Source: Sphingomonas sanguinis
GTDB lineage: Bacteria; Pseudomonadota; Alphaproteobacteria; Sphingomonadales; Sphingomonadaceae
Length of the DNA: 64,000 bases
Reading direction: 5' to 3'
Assembly: GCF_019297835.1 (NCBI RefSeq)
Contig: NZ_CP079203.1
Location: 345,001 to 409,000 of the forward strand
The notes under the pieces were generated by a model, which saw only the letters and a program-made list of their open reading frames with translations, made no database searches and was not told the origin of the DNA. How positions within the stretch are numbered: the first letter of the stretch is position 1; each line of letters begins with the position of its first letter. Below, in pieces: positions 39,355-48,302 of the stretch. The translations under genes and the position numbers were made by a program.

Positions 39355-41379
39355 ATGAAATGGGTTATGGCAGCCCCGCTGCTTCTTGCCGCGATGCCGG
39401 CGCTCGGGCGTGAGGCGCCTGCCGATCTGGTCGATCCCTTCGTCGGTACGCTGGCCGACTTCGGACAGCTGACACCGGCGGCCGTGGCGCCGTTCGGGAT
39501 GGTGCAGCTTGGTCCGGATACCGATCCTGCCAATCATGCGGGCTATGACTTTGCGGCCGACAGGCTGCGGGGATTTTCCTTCACGCGTGGCGTGGGTGTT
39601 GGTTGTGGCGGCGGCGGTGGCGACCTGCTGGTCTCGCTTCGTCCGGCGGACGCCAACGGATCGGCCCTCATGGACAAGCATAGCGAGCATGCGGCGGCTG
39701 GCTATTACCGCGTGCGTTATGACGATGGGCTGACGGCGGAGGCGACCGCGACCCGTGGCGCGGGCTTGCTCCGTTTTTCGGTAGCGCGAGCAGGGGCGGT
39801 CGTGCTGCGGATCGACGCGCAGCATAGCTATGCCAAGCGTGCCTCGGCAGCGTGGCGAAGGGTGAACAGCGACGATCTTCGCGCCGAGATGGTGGCGGGT
39901 ACCGTTTGCGACAAAGGTCTTTATCGGCTCTATTCGTCGAGCCGTGTGACGTTGAACGGCCGACCGCTTCACCATGCCCTGACGGTGACGGACGGTGTCG
40001 CGTCGCTGACCCTGACCGTGCGACGGGGCGACGTCATCGAACTGGCGACCGGCTTGTCAAGCGTGGACGAGAATGGGGCGACCCGCGTTCGGGAACGGGA
40101 ACTGGGGCACCGCACCTTCCAGACGATCGCGGCCGGAACGCGGGCGGCGTGGAACGCGGTTCTGGGCAGGGTGATGCCGGAGGGGCCGCGGGCCGAGCGT
40201 GCGCTGTTCTACACGTCGCTGTTCCGGGTGTTCCAGACGCCGGTGGCGATCGACGATCCGGACCGGCGTCACCGCGAGAATGACGGGAGCATCGCCCGGT
40301 CTCCCCTGGGGCAGACCCGCTATGCCAGCTGGTCGCTGTGGGACAATTACCGGACACAATTGCCGCTGCTCGCCCTGCTGCAACCCGAACGCAGCCAGGA
40401 TATCGCCCGCTCGCTGGCCGACCTCTACATGCGCGGCAAGGCGCAATGGGCGACGATGAACGAGCCGTTCCTGACGGTTCGCACAGAACATGCCGGGATC
40501 GCGCTGCTGGACATGCGGCGAAAAGGCATTACCGGCTTCGACGCCAAGGCCGCGTTGAAGGGCATGGTGGTCGACAGCGCGACGCTGCAACGCGACACGC
40601 CCGACCAGCAGATCGAGGCCGCCTATGACGACTGGGCGACCGCGCAACTGGCGCACGATCTGGGTGACGAGACGACGGCCCGCCGTTTCTCTGCGCAAGC
40701 CTATGGCTATCGTCCGATGTGGCGATCGGTCTTCCAGGCGCCGGGAGCGGATGGGGATATCGTCAAGGCGCGCGGCCTTTATCAGGGAACTTTGTGGCAA
40801 TATCGCTGGGCGCCGGTCTTCGATCTCGACTGGATGGTCGCGACGGTCGGCAAGGCGGAGTGGCTGGCGCAACTGCGCCGTTTCTTCGATGACGGCCTGT
40901 TCAACATGACCAACGAGCCGGATATACAGGTGCCCTGGCTGTTCGCGGCGGCGGGGCAGCCTCAGGCGACTGCCGATCTGGTCCACACTATACTGACGCA
41001 GCCGATGGCGCATCCCTATACAAACGCGGGCAAGCTGGCCCGGCCTTTCGTCGGGCGCAGCTTCGCGCTGGCGCCGCAGGGCTTTGCCGATGGGATGGAC
41101 GATGACGCGGGGGCGATGACCGCCTGGTATGTCTTCGCCTCGCTGGGGCTTTACCCGTTGGTGCCAGGGGAGCCATGGTATGCGGTCACGGTGCCTTCCT
41201 TCACGCGAACGACCGTCGATCTGGGGCAGGGGCGGCGGATGACGGTGCGGCGGGTCGGTCCCCGCGATGGCGCGATCGTGCGGGCGGACTGGAACGGGCG
41301 GGTGCTAGCCGACTGGCGGGTGGAGCATCACGCGCTGCTCGAGGGCGGCGTTTTGACCGTCACGACACGGCCTCGCTAA
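39355..41379 (+). CDS. Glycoside hydrolase family 92 (alpha-mannosidase type), exported
   Basis: A 674-residue exo-alpha-mannosidase-family enzyme. Signal peptide MKWVMAAPLLLAAMPALG. The family signatures appear in order: VDPFVGTLADFGQ, FGMVQLGPDTDPANHAGYD, RGFSFTRGVG, FYTSLFRVFQTPVAIDDPD, WSLWDNYRTQLPLL, TNEPDIQVPWLFAAAG with the probable general acid E521, and MDDDAGAMTAWYVFASLGLYP with Asp582-584. The fold uses calcium. It is slightly shorter than typical GH92 enzymes (about 700-760 residues). The ribosome site is GGGGGTGA. Placed between two TonB receptors, it probably trims imported or surface-bound mannose glycans (inference). Confidence 0.93.
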   Translation: MKWVMAAPLLLAAMPALGREAPADLVDPFVGTLADFGQLTPAAVAPFGMVQLGPDTDPANHAGYDFAADRLRGFSFTRGVGVGCGGGGGDLLVSLRPADANGSALMDKHSEHAAAGYYRVRYDDGLTAEATATRGAGLLRFSVARAGAVVLRIDAQHSYAKRASAAWRRVNSDDLRAEMVAGTVCDKGLYRLYSSSRVTLNGRPLHHALTVTDGVASLTLTVRRGDVIELATGLSSVDENGATRVRERELGHRTFQTIAAGTRAAWNAVLGRVMPEGPRAERALFYTSLFRVFQTPVAIDDPDRRHRENDGSIARSPLGQTRYASWSLWDNYRTQLPLLALLQPERSQDIARSLADLYMRGKAQWATMNEPFLTVRTEHAGIALLDMRRKGITGFDAKAALKGMVVDSATLQRDTPDQQIEAAYDDWATAQLAHDLGDETTARRFSAQAYGYRPMWRSVFQAPGADGDIVKARGLYQGTLWQYRWAPVFDLDWMVATVGKAEWLAQLRRFFDDGLFNMTNEPDIQVPWLFAAAGQPQATADLVHTILTQPMAHPYTNAGKLARPFVGRSFALAPQGFADGMDDDAGAMTAWYVFASLGLYPLVPGEPWYAVTVPSFTRTTVDLGQGRRMTVRRVGPRDGAIVRADWNGRVLADWRVEHHALLEGGVLTVTTRPR

Positions 41380-41470
41380 TCGAGGTTGGTGCATAAGGCG
41401 TTAAAATTTCACAAATCTGTCGTGATTGCTTGGCATCGGAGCGACAAATTAATCCGAAACGGGGGAAATC

Positions 41471-43987
41471 ATGACCATTGCCAAAGCCGCGCTGCTGCGC
41501 GCGACCGCCCTGACCGCAGCCCTTGTCACCGCGCCGCAACTGGCCAGCGCCCAGACGGCGAACGAGGCGGCGACGGACGCCACGCAGGCGGATACGGGAA
41601 CGCAGGCGGCGACCGGGGAAGAGGTGATCGTCACCGGATCGGCCCGGCGGCAGCGGCGCTTCGACGTGTCCTATGCGGTGAACTCGCTGGGGCAGGATGA
41701 CGTGAAGCGGCTCGCCCCGCTGAATTTCGCCGATCTGCTCGGCAAGCTGCCCGGCATCCAGGTCGAGGCGACCGGCGGTGAGGTGCAGAATGTTACTCGC
41801 GTACGCGGCATTCCGACGGATGACGGCTATGCCGTGTTTCAGCAGGACGGCCTTCCGCTCTTCCATGACATCAACGGCAACTTCTTTCGCGGTGACAGCC
41901 TCAACCGCTATGACCTGATGACCGAAAGGGTCGAGGTGGTGCGCGGTGGCCCGGCGCCGATCTTTGCGAGCCAGGCGGCGGCGATCGTGAACTCGATCAC
42001 TGCGACCGGCACCGACACGACGCGCGGCAAGGTGCAGGCGACGGTGGGAACCACCGACCTCTATCGCCTGGACGCGATGCAGGCGGGGCCGCTGGGCGAG
42101 CGGACCTATTATGCGGTCGGCGGCTATCTGCGCCGCGACGGCGGCCAGCGCGACAATGGCTTCCCCAATGATCGCGGCGGCCAGATTCGGGCCAACATCA
42201 AGCGTGACCTAGACAATGGATCGCTGAAGATCAGCGTCAACTATCTGAACGATCACAACACCTTCTACCTGCCGATCCCGGTCGCCGATCCGCGCAACCC
42301 CTCGGTGTCGCTCAACCCCTATATCAATTACTTCCATGGCACGCTGAACTCGCCCGCCTTTCGCGGCGTGACGCTGAAGTATCGGGACTCCGCCGGGGTC
42401 GTGCGTAGCGAAACGCGCGATCTGGCCGATGGCCGTCACATGGAATATGGCAATATCGGCCTGCAATATGATGCAGAGTTCGGCGGCTGGCAGTTCTCCG
42501 CCAAGACCGGCTACACCCAGGGTAAGCTCAGCTTCGACGCCCTCTATTCGACCTCCAACCCGGTCGATGCCAACAGCTTTGCCAATGGATTCCTGAGCGC
42601 CGCCAACGCCGCGTTCGGCCCCGTCGCGCGGCTTGGCTATGCGCTGTCGGGCACCAACGGCGCGACCGCCTATGACCCTTATGCCGCCTCGGGTCTCGTC
42701 GTGCAGGGCCAGTATCGCGGCGTCGATTCCCGCTTCTATTCGGGGCAGGGCGATATTAGCGTCACCCGCAAGTTCGAGACGGGCTTCGGCACCCACGACC
42801 TGCGGCTGGGTGGCTATGCCTCGGCCTATGGGTTGACCAACAAGGCGATCTATCAGGATTATCTGATGGAAGTTCGTGGCCAGCCCCGGACGCTGGACCT
42901 TGTCGCCTATTCGGCGACCGGCGCCGTGCTGGGTTCCGTCACTGACAAGGGCGTGCTGCGTTACGGGACGACGCTTAACCAGGGCGATGTCGATTCCACC
43001 GTCTATGCCGTTTATGCCAATGACACCTGGGAAGTGACGCCCGGCCTGCGCATTGACGGCGGCATTCGCCACGAATGGTACAATATCAGCGGCTATGGCC
43101 TGACCTCGACTTCGGTCAATCTGGGCGATCCGACGACACTGGCCGACAACAATGTCCGCAGCTTCGACGGCGGACGCCAGACCCGCAAGGACAGCCCGGT
43201 CGCGACCAACTGGACGGTCGGCATCAACTATGATGTCAGCACCCATTTCGGTGGCTATCTGCGCGCCTCGCATCTGGAGGTGCCGCCCCAGTCGGCCAGC
43301 TATTACAATATCAATCCCGTGCTGGTGAAGACGCAGGCCGATCAGTATGAGGCGGGGCTGAAGGCGTCCTTCGGTCGCAACTATCTCTACATGACCGGCT
43401 TCTACACCAAGTTCGATCCGTTCAACGCCTCGTTCGTGGCGTTCAACCCGACGACGGGCCGCAACGACCAGGCGGTGCCCTTTATCGGCCAAGCCGAGGT
43501 GAAGGGCGTCGAGGTCGACGGCACGCTGGCCCCGGCACGCTGGTTCTTCGTCTCCGGCTCGTTCACCTATCAGGAGCCGAAGTACAAGAACCTGCAGAAC
43601 AGCTCGGGCGCCGACCCGTCGGCGGTGAATGGCAAGCAGATCATCCGCGAACCCAAGATATTCGGCAATATCCGCCCGACCTTCGCCTTCGATGCCGGAA
43701 GCGACCAGGTGGAAGTCTATGGCCGCTACGAGTTCGTCGGACGCCGTTATGTCGACCTGTTCAACAATACCGGCCTGCCAGCCTATAACACCTTCGGGCT
43801 GGGCGCGACGCTGACCCATGGCGGGTTCCAGTTCCAGGTCGTCGGCGACAATATCTTCAACAACAAGGGGCTGACCGAGGGCAACCCGCGGACCGACCAG
43901 CTCGACGGCCAGACCTCGCGCGATGCGATCTATGGTCGTCCGATCTTCGGACGCAGCGTCCGCTTCGTCGTCAGCAAGGCCTGGTGA
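41471..43987 (+). CDS. TonB-dependent receptor coupled to a DUF218 gene
   Basis: An 838-residue outer-membrane receptor. The signal peptide ends QLASAQT near residue 28. The TonB box region EEVIVTGSARRQRRFD is at about 55-70, then the plug domain (LGKLPGIQVEATGGEVQNVTRVRGIP, RVEVVRGGPAPIF). The rest is the 22-strand barrel. GGGGGAAATC precedes the ATG. Its TGA overlaps the GTG start of the next gene by 4 bp. It lies 91 bp after the GH92 gene in the same direction and may be in one transcription unit with it. Substrate unknown; a glycan is plausible. Confidence 0.93.
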   Translation: MTIAKAALLRATALTAALVTAPQLASAQTANEAATDATQADTGTQAATGEEVIVTGSARRQRRFDVSYAVNSLGQDDVKRLAPLNFADLLGKLPGIQVEATGGEVQNVTRVRGIPTDDGYAVFQQDGLPLFHDINGNFFRGDSLNRYDLMTERVEVVRGGPAPIFASQAAAIVNSITATGTDTTRGKVQATVGTTDLYRLDAMQAGPLGERTYYAVGGYLRRDGGQRDNGFPNDRGGQIRANIKRDLDNGSLKISVNYLNDHNTFYLPIPVADPRNPSVSLNPYINYFHGTLNSPAFRGVTLKYRDSAGVVRSETRDLADGRHMEYGNIGLQYDAEFGGWQFSAKTGYTQGKLSFDALYSTSNPVDANSFANGFLSAANAAFGPVARLGYALSGTNGATAYDPYAASGLVVQGQYRGVDSRFYSGQGDISVTRKFETGFGTHDLRLGGYASAYGLTNKAIYQDYLMEVRGQPRTLDLVAYSATGAVLGSVTDKGVLRYGTTLNQGDVDSTVYAVYANDTWEVTPGLRIDGGIRHEWYNISGYGLTSTSVNLGDPTTLADNNVRSFDGGRQTRKDSPVATNWTVGINYDVSTHFGGYLRASHLEVPPQSASYYNINPVLVKTQADQYEAGLKASFGRNYLYMTGFYTKFDPFNASFVAFNPTTGRNDQAVPFIGQAEVKGVEVDGTLAPARWFFVSGSFTYQEPKYKNLQNSSGADPSAVNGKQIIREPKIFGNIRPTFAFDAGSDQVEVYGRYEFVGRRYVDLFNNTGLPAYNTFGLGATLTHGGFQFQVVGDNIFNNKGLTEGNPRTDQLDGQTSRDAIYGRPIFGRSVRFVVSKAW

Positions 43988-45078
43988 GGCGCATGGGACG
44001 GATGATGGCGGCGGCGCTGGCGATCTCCATCGGCCTGCCGCTGCCCGCCATCGCCGAGACGCCGGTGCGCGACCGCCAATTGGCGGCGATGGCGGAGCGG
44101 TTGTTTCCGGCGCTGCACGGGCCTTTGGCGGGCGACACGCGTGATCGTCGCGTCGCGATCTGCGCCGGGGCGCCCGCCTGTGTCGTCGCGGCGGCGATCC
44201 TGCGCGACGAGGAGCGGGAGGCTTTGGCCGCGCGCTCCCCGGATCGCGGCGATGACGTGCGGCGGCAGGTCGATGGGCTGAACGAGATATTGCGGGTCTA
44301 CGGGGTCGGCAAATTGCCGCGCTATCCGTTGATCGACGGCTCCGACGCGCCCTTCGGCAGCGAGGATTTCGCCGCAAAGGTCGCCGACGCGGTCGTCATG
44401 GCCGGGGCGCAGCGCGCCGATCCGGCCGTGGGTGGCGACCTCAGCCTGTCGCTCGCGCTGGCGCTGCTCGACGCGAACGACAAGAACGCGGCCGTCGCCT
44501 TCGAGCCGCTGGACCAGCGATACAACGCCGCCGCATTCCGGCGCGCCCGGATCTTGGACTGGGGCCGCTATCGCTATACCGCGATCCTGGTCCTCGGGGT
44601 CGGGCCGGATGACCTGGAGACTCCGCTCAGCGCCAAAGCAAAGGTGAACGTCCGTGTCGCGACCGAGCAATATGCCAAGGGCCTGGCACCGTTTCTGATC
44701 GTCAGCGGCGGCGCGGTGCATCCGCGCGACACCCCGCATGTCGAGGCGCTGGAGATGCGACGCGCGCTGATCGAACGCTATGGCATTCCGGCCGAGGCGA
44801 TCGTGATCGATCCCTATGCCCGGCACACGACGACCAATTTGCGCAACGCCACGCGCCGGTTGATCGCGATGGGCGCGCCCCTCGATCGGGATATGCTGGT
44901 CGTCAGCAACGCGCCGCATATCGACTCGATCGCCAGCCCCGGCTTCGTCGAGCGCAACCGCCGCGAGCTGGGCTATCAGCCTGCCACCGCCGATGGCCGG
45001 GTCACCTCCACGGCCATTGCGATGCGACCGTCGCGGGATTCGCTGCGGATCGATCCGGCCGACCCGCTCGATCCCTGA
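43984..45078 (+). CDS. DUF218 (YdcF/SanA/ElyC-like) exported protein
   Basis: A 364-residue protein with an N-terminal signal sequence (MMAAALAISIGLPLPAIA). The DUF218 domain lies at about residues 200-330: YRYTAILVLGVGP, FLIVSGGAVHPRDTPHVEALEMRR, IDPYARHTTTNLRNA and DMLVVSNAPHIDS match the family's conserved G, E and N-rich blocks. DUF218 proteins are linked to envelope permeability and cell-wall or polysaccharide metabolism. The GTG start at 43984 overlaps the receptor stop (GTGA); ATG codons at 43993, 44002 and 44005 are alternatives. Translational coupling to a TonB receptor suggests a shared envelope role. Confidence 0.85.
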   Translation: MRRMGRMMAAALAISIGLPLPAIAETPVRDRQLAAMAERLFPALHGPLAGDTRDRRVAICAGAPACVVAAAILRDEEREALAARSPDRGDDVRRQVDGLNEILRVYGVGKLPRYPLIDGSDAPFGSEDFAAKVADAVVMAGAQRADPAVGGDLSLSLALALLDANDKNAAVAFEPLDQRYNAAAFRRARILDWGRYRYTAILVLGVGPDDLETPLSAKAKVNVRVATEQYAKGLAPFLIVSGGAVHPRDTPHVEALEMRRALIERYGIPAEAIVIDPYARHTTTNLRNATRRLIAMGAPLDRDMLVVSNAPHIDSIASPGFVERNRRELGYQPATADGRVTSTAIAMRPSRDSLRIDPADPLDP

Positions 45079-45082
45079 GCGA

Positions 45083-46864
45083 TCAGGCCGCGCGGCTTGC
45101 CTGCGGGTGGCCGAAATCGTCGGTGCGATAGCGGGCTGGGGTAGCGGGCGCTCGCGAGGCTGATGCCGTATCAACGTTGAAGCGCATCACCGATGCCATC
45201 AGCGTCCCGCATTCCTGGGCGAGCAGGCTGGCCGCTGCGGTCGATTCCTCGACCATCGCGGCGTTCTGCTGGGTGACCGAGTCGATCTCGCCGATGGCGA
45301 TGTTGACTTGGCCCAGGCTGTGCGCCTGCTGTTCCGACGAGCGGGCGATCACGTCGACCACGGTGCTGACGTCCGAAACCTTGCCGATGATCCGTTGCAA
45401 GGCGTTGCCGGTTTCGTCGACCAGCACCACGCCCGAGCGGACATGCTCGATCGCAGACAGGATGCGTGCCTTGACGTCGGAGGCCGCGTCGGCAGAGCGC
45501 TGCGCCAGCGCGCGGACTTCGGAGGCGACGACCGCGAAGCCCTTGCCCGCATCGCCTGCGCGCGCCGCCTCGACGCCCGCGTTGAGCGCGAGGAGGTTGG
45601 TCTGGAAGGCGATGCCGTCGATGACGGTGATGATATCGACGATCTCGCGGCTGGCCTGGTCGATGCCGTTCATCGCTACGATCGACTTGGCAACGATCTC
45701 GCCGCCCTTTTCGGCCTCGTCGCGTGCTTCCGTCACCGCGCGATTGGCCTCGCTGGCGCTCGCGGCGCCGTCGCGCACGCCCTGGGTGATCTCGCCCACC
45801 GCCGCGGCGGTTTCGCGCAGGCTGGCCGCCTGCTGCTCGCTGCGTGCCGACAAATGGTCGGTGGCCTGACGGATTTCGTCGATGTTGGAGCGAATGCTGC
45901 CCGCGCTGCCGCGCACGTCGCTGGTCAGGCCCGACAGGTTCTGGACGGCACGGTTGAAGTCGGTCGCCAGCTGATGGAAGGACGGCGGCAAGTCGGTCAG
46001 GCGAACGGTCAGGTCGGCCTCCGACAGGCTGTGTAGGCCGGAGCCGATCGCCTGTAGCGCCAGTTCGCGCTCGCGGTCGTCGCTGACCTTGGCCACGGCG
46101 GCATCGCGGAAGACGACGACGGCACGGGCCATATCGCCCAGCTCGTCGCCACGCTCGCTGCCGGGCACCTCTATCTCGTTGCGACCGCGTGCCAGCTCTG
46201 CCATCAGGCGGGTCAGGGTCGTGATCGGCCGGGCAATGCTGCGGCTGAGCATCATCTGCAGGGTGATGACGACGCCGATCAGCATCACGCCACCAACAAC
46301 GAGGGCGATGATCGCGGTGCCGATCGCCTTATCCTGCGAAGCGGCGTTGCTGGCGATCGCGGCCGTTTCCTCGTCGCGAATGGCGCGGAGCGGCAGCACG
46401 ATGTCGCTGGTCAGCACGGCCTTACCCGCGTCGCGGACTGCCTGCTGCGCCTCGTCGCGCCGCCCTTCCTTGACCCAGTCGGTAAGCCGGTCGCTCCAGG
46501 TGCGCCGCCACTTGGTCTTCTCGGCATTGGACTTGGCGAGCAGCGCCAGTTCGTTCGGGTCTGTCAGCATCGCGGCCAGTTCGCGGCTGGTCGTGTCATA
46601 TTCCTTGCGCGCTTCTTCGTAGGACTTGAGATAGCTTTTGTCCGCCGTGACCAGGAAGCCGCGCAGCTGGCTGTTCTCCCGCAGGATCGAGGTCTCCAGC
46701 GTTAGGGCCTTGGCATAGACCTCCTGCGCATGGTTGTTGCGGGCGGTCGCGCTTCGGATTTCCCAGATGTTGGCGAAGAACACGATCGTCATGATCGCGG
46801 CCGACAGGCTGACGATCAGGAACGATACACCCAGCTTCTTGGGGATGTTCATGTTCGTGAACAT
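45083..46864 (-). CDS. Methyl-accepting chemotaxis protein with CHASE3-like sensor
   Basis: A 593-residue chemoreceptor. The first helix is at residues 10-30 ([21 protein letters not shown]). The periplasmic part at about 30-180 has the CHASE3-type [18 protein letters not shown] segment. The second helix is at about 183-205 ([20 protein letters not shown]). HAMP and the signalling domain follow, with the tip [23 protein letters not shown]. It converges on the DUF218 gene with only 4 bp between the stops. Orphan receptor; no CheR pentapeptide is obvious. Confidence 0.94.
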   Translation of the reverse strand: MFTNMNIPKKLGVSFLIVSLSAAIMTIVFFANIWEIRSATARNNHAQEVYAKALTLETSILRENSQLRGFLVTADKSYLKSYEEARKEYDTTSRELAAMLTDPNELALLAKSNAEKTKWRRTWSDRLTDWVKEGRRDEAQQAVRDAGKAVLTSDIVLPLRAIRDEETAAIASNAASQDKAIGTAIIALVVGGVMLIGVVITLQMMLSRSIARPITTLTRLMAELARGRNEIEVPGSERGDELGDMARAVVVFRDAAVAKVSDDRERELALQAIGSGLHSLSEADLTVRLTDLPPSFHQLATDFNRAVQNLSGLTSDVRGSAGSIRSNIDEIRQATDHLSARSEQQAASLRETAAAVGEITQGVRDGAASASEANRAVTEARDEAEKGGEIVAKSIVAMNGIDQASREIVDIITVIDGIAFQTNLLALNAGVEAARAGDAGKGFAVVASEVRALAQRSADAASDVKARILSAIEHVRSGVVLVDETGNALQRIIGKVSDVSTVVDVIARSSEQQAHSLGQVNIAIGEIDSVTQQNAAMVEESTAAASLLAQECGTLMASVMRFNVDTASASRAPATPARYRTDDFGHPQASRAA

Positions 46865-47135
46865 TATGCGTTTCTCTCAACAGGTCGGGCCGGGGACGAT
46901 GCGGGAGGATCGATCTGGATGTCGTGACCAAAGCCAGGGGAATGCGGGGCGGTCGGCGCCTTGGACAAAGGCACAGACTCGACCATGGCGGCTGCCGTCA
47001 TACACAGCGGCGCAGTTCCGACACGATGCTTGATCCGCATATCCTAAGTTAACCTTTGGTTTCGTCGGACAATTGTTACAATTGCGGAGTTAATTATGGA
47101 TGAAGCCGCCGATTGTTATCGGCAGCCATGCTGAC

Positions 47136-48185
47136 TTATCCGCCGATCCATTCGATCCACGCGCCATAGGGATGGCAATGGGCGATGACCCGGTCGCGGC
47201 CCTCCGGCCAGGAACGCAGGCGCAGTTCGACCCGTTCGCGGAGCGTGTCCCATTCGAAACCGATGACGGCGAAGGGGCGGGTCGGGGTCGCGGACGCTCC
47301 GGCTTTCTGCACGGTCGCCTCGATGCTCGCGCGGTCCTCGGCGCTCAGATATTGCAGCACCATCGAATGCAGGACGACGCGGTGCCGCCGCTCCGGCCCC
47401 GACGCGGCGAGCTGGTCCGCGAGCCAGGATGCCGCATCGCCGGTATCGAGCCGGGGCGGGTGGCGGCGCGCGATCTCCAGCGCCCGGTCCAGGCGCTGCG
47501 CGCGCTCGGGCTGATCGGCGAAGATGAAGGAAGCCAGTCGCTCGCAGGCGGCGGGATCGTTCACGTCGAGCGGATGGAGGTCGACGCCGCGCGCCGCGTG
47601 GACGATCACGGCGGTATCGGGGGGCAGGGGGCCGCGCCATTCGGGGGCGATCCGCACCGTCGAGTCCGACTTGCCGGTCCGAACGCCGCCCAGATCGTAG
47701 GCGTAGCGCGCCAGATTGAGGTTCAGTCCCGCGCTCGCCCCGATCTCGAACAGTTCGAAATCATGGTTGTGATACTGCGCCAGGACCATCAGGGCGGCGT
47801 GCAGGGCCGCCGCGCGGCCGATCTCGTTGGTCTGCGGCACGCGCAGCAACCAGTCGACCAGAAATTCGTCATGGGCCGCCAAGGCCAGCGCGACCGCTTC
47901 GTCGAAACGGGCATGTTCCCCGGCGTACAGCGCGGCAAGCTGCGGCTCGACGCCGCGTCGGGCCAGCGCGTGGAGCGCGGCGTTGATCCGCATCGCGATT
48001 GCCGAGGATGCGGCGGTGTTGCCCCAGGATCGGATCAGCGCGGCGCTGAGGGGCGCCTTGTCGAGCTGTCGGTCCACGGCGGCCAGCAGATCGGCGACGA
48101 AGGGCGTGCCGATCGCCCGCATGACCAGCGATTGCCGGTATAATTCGCTCGGCGAAGCGGTCGGATCATCCGAACCCGGATACAT
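47136..48185 (-). CDS. DUF2332 family protein
   Basis: A protein of about 349 residues matching DUF2332: SPSELYRQSLVMRAIGTPFVADLLAAV, PQTNEIGRAAALHAALMVLA, then the strongly conserved ELFEIGASAGLNLNL and DLHPLDVNDPAACERLASFIFADQPERAQRL. EIGASAGLNL looks like a SAM-methyltransferase motif I, but activity is not established. The start is uncertain: ATG 48185 is chosen for a GGAG-like site upstream; 48209 and 48245 are in-frame alternatives. Single gene, downstream of a TonB receptor gene on the same strand. Confidence 0.85.
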   Translation of the reverse strand: MYPGSDDPTASPSELYRQSLVMRAIGTPFVADLLAAVDRQLDKAPLSAALIRSWGNTAASSAIAMRINAALHALARRGVEPQLAALYAGEHARFDEAVALALAAHDEFLVDWLLRVPQTNEIGRAAALHAALMVLAQYHNHDFELFEIGASAGLNLNLARYAYDLGGVRTGKSDSTVRIAPEWRGPLPPDTAVIVHAARGVDLHPLDVNDPAACERLASFIFADQPERAQRLDRALEIARRHPPRLDTGDAASWLADQLAASGPERRHRVVLHSMVLQYLSAEDRASIEATVQKAGASATPTRPFAVIGFEWDTLRERVELRLRSWPEGRDRVIAHCHPYGAWIEWIGG

Positions 48186-48247
48186 GGTGTGGGAACGCTC
48201 CGGCTGCATCGGTCGCCTATGACGCCGCAAGGGTAGAGATGGCAATA

Positions 48248-48282
48248 CGCACCGGGACGACGGAATAGTCGGTCCCGGTGCG
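48248..48282 (-). terminator. Strong hairpin after the TonB receptor gene
   Basis: CGCACCGGGA at 48248-48257 and TCCCGGTGCG at 48273-48282 form a perfect 10-bp stem whose loop contains a further CGAC/GTCG pairing. It begins 20 bp after the receptor stop. The T-run on the 3' side is weak (ATTGCC), so termination efficiency is unclear. Confidence 0.6.
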
Positions 48283-48302
48283 CGTCACTCGGTCAGGTCA
48301 GA

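Noticed and set aside
39094..39975. Long minus-strand frame across the start of the GH92 gene
   Set aside because: The part beyond 39286 is a shadow of the GH92 coding region; only the first 63 residues of the downstream part are retained as a low-confidence gene.
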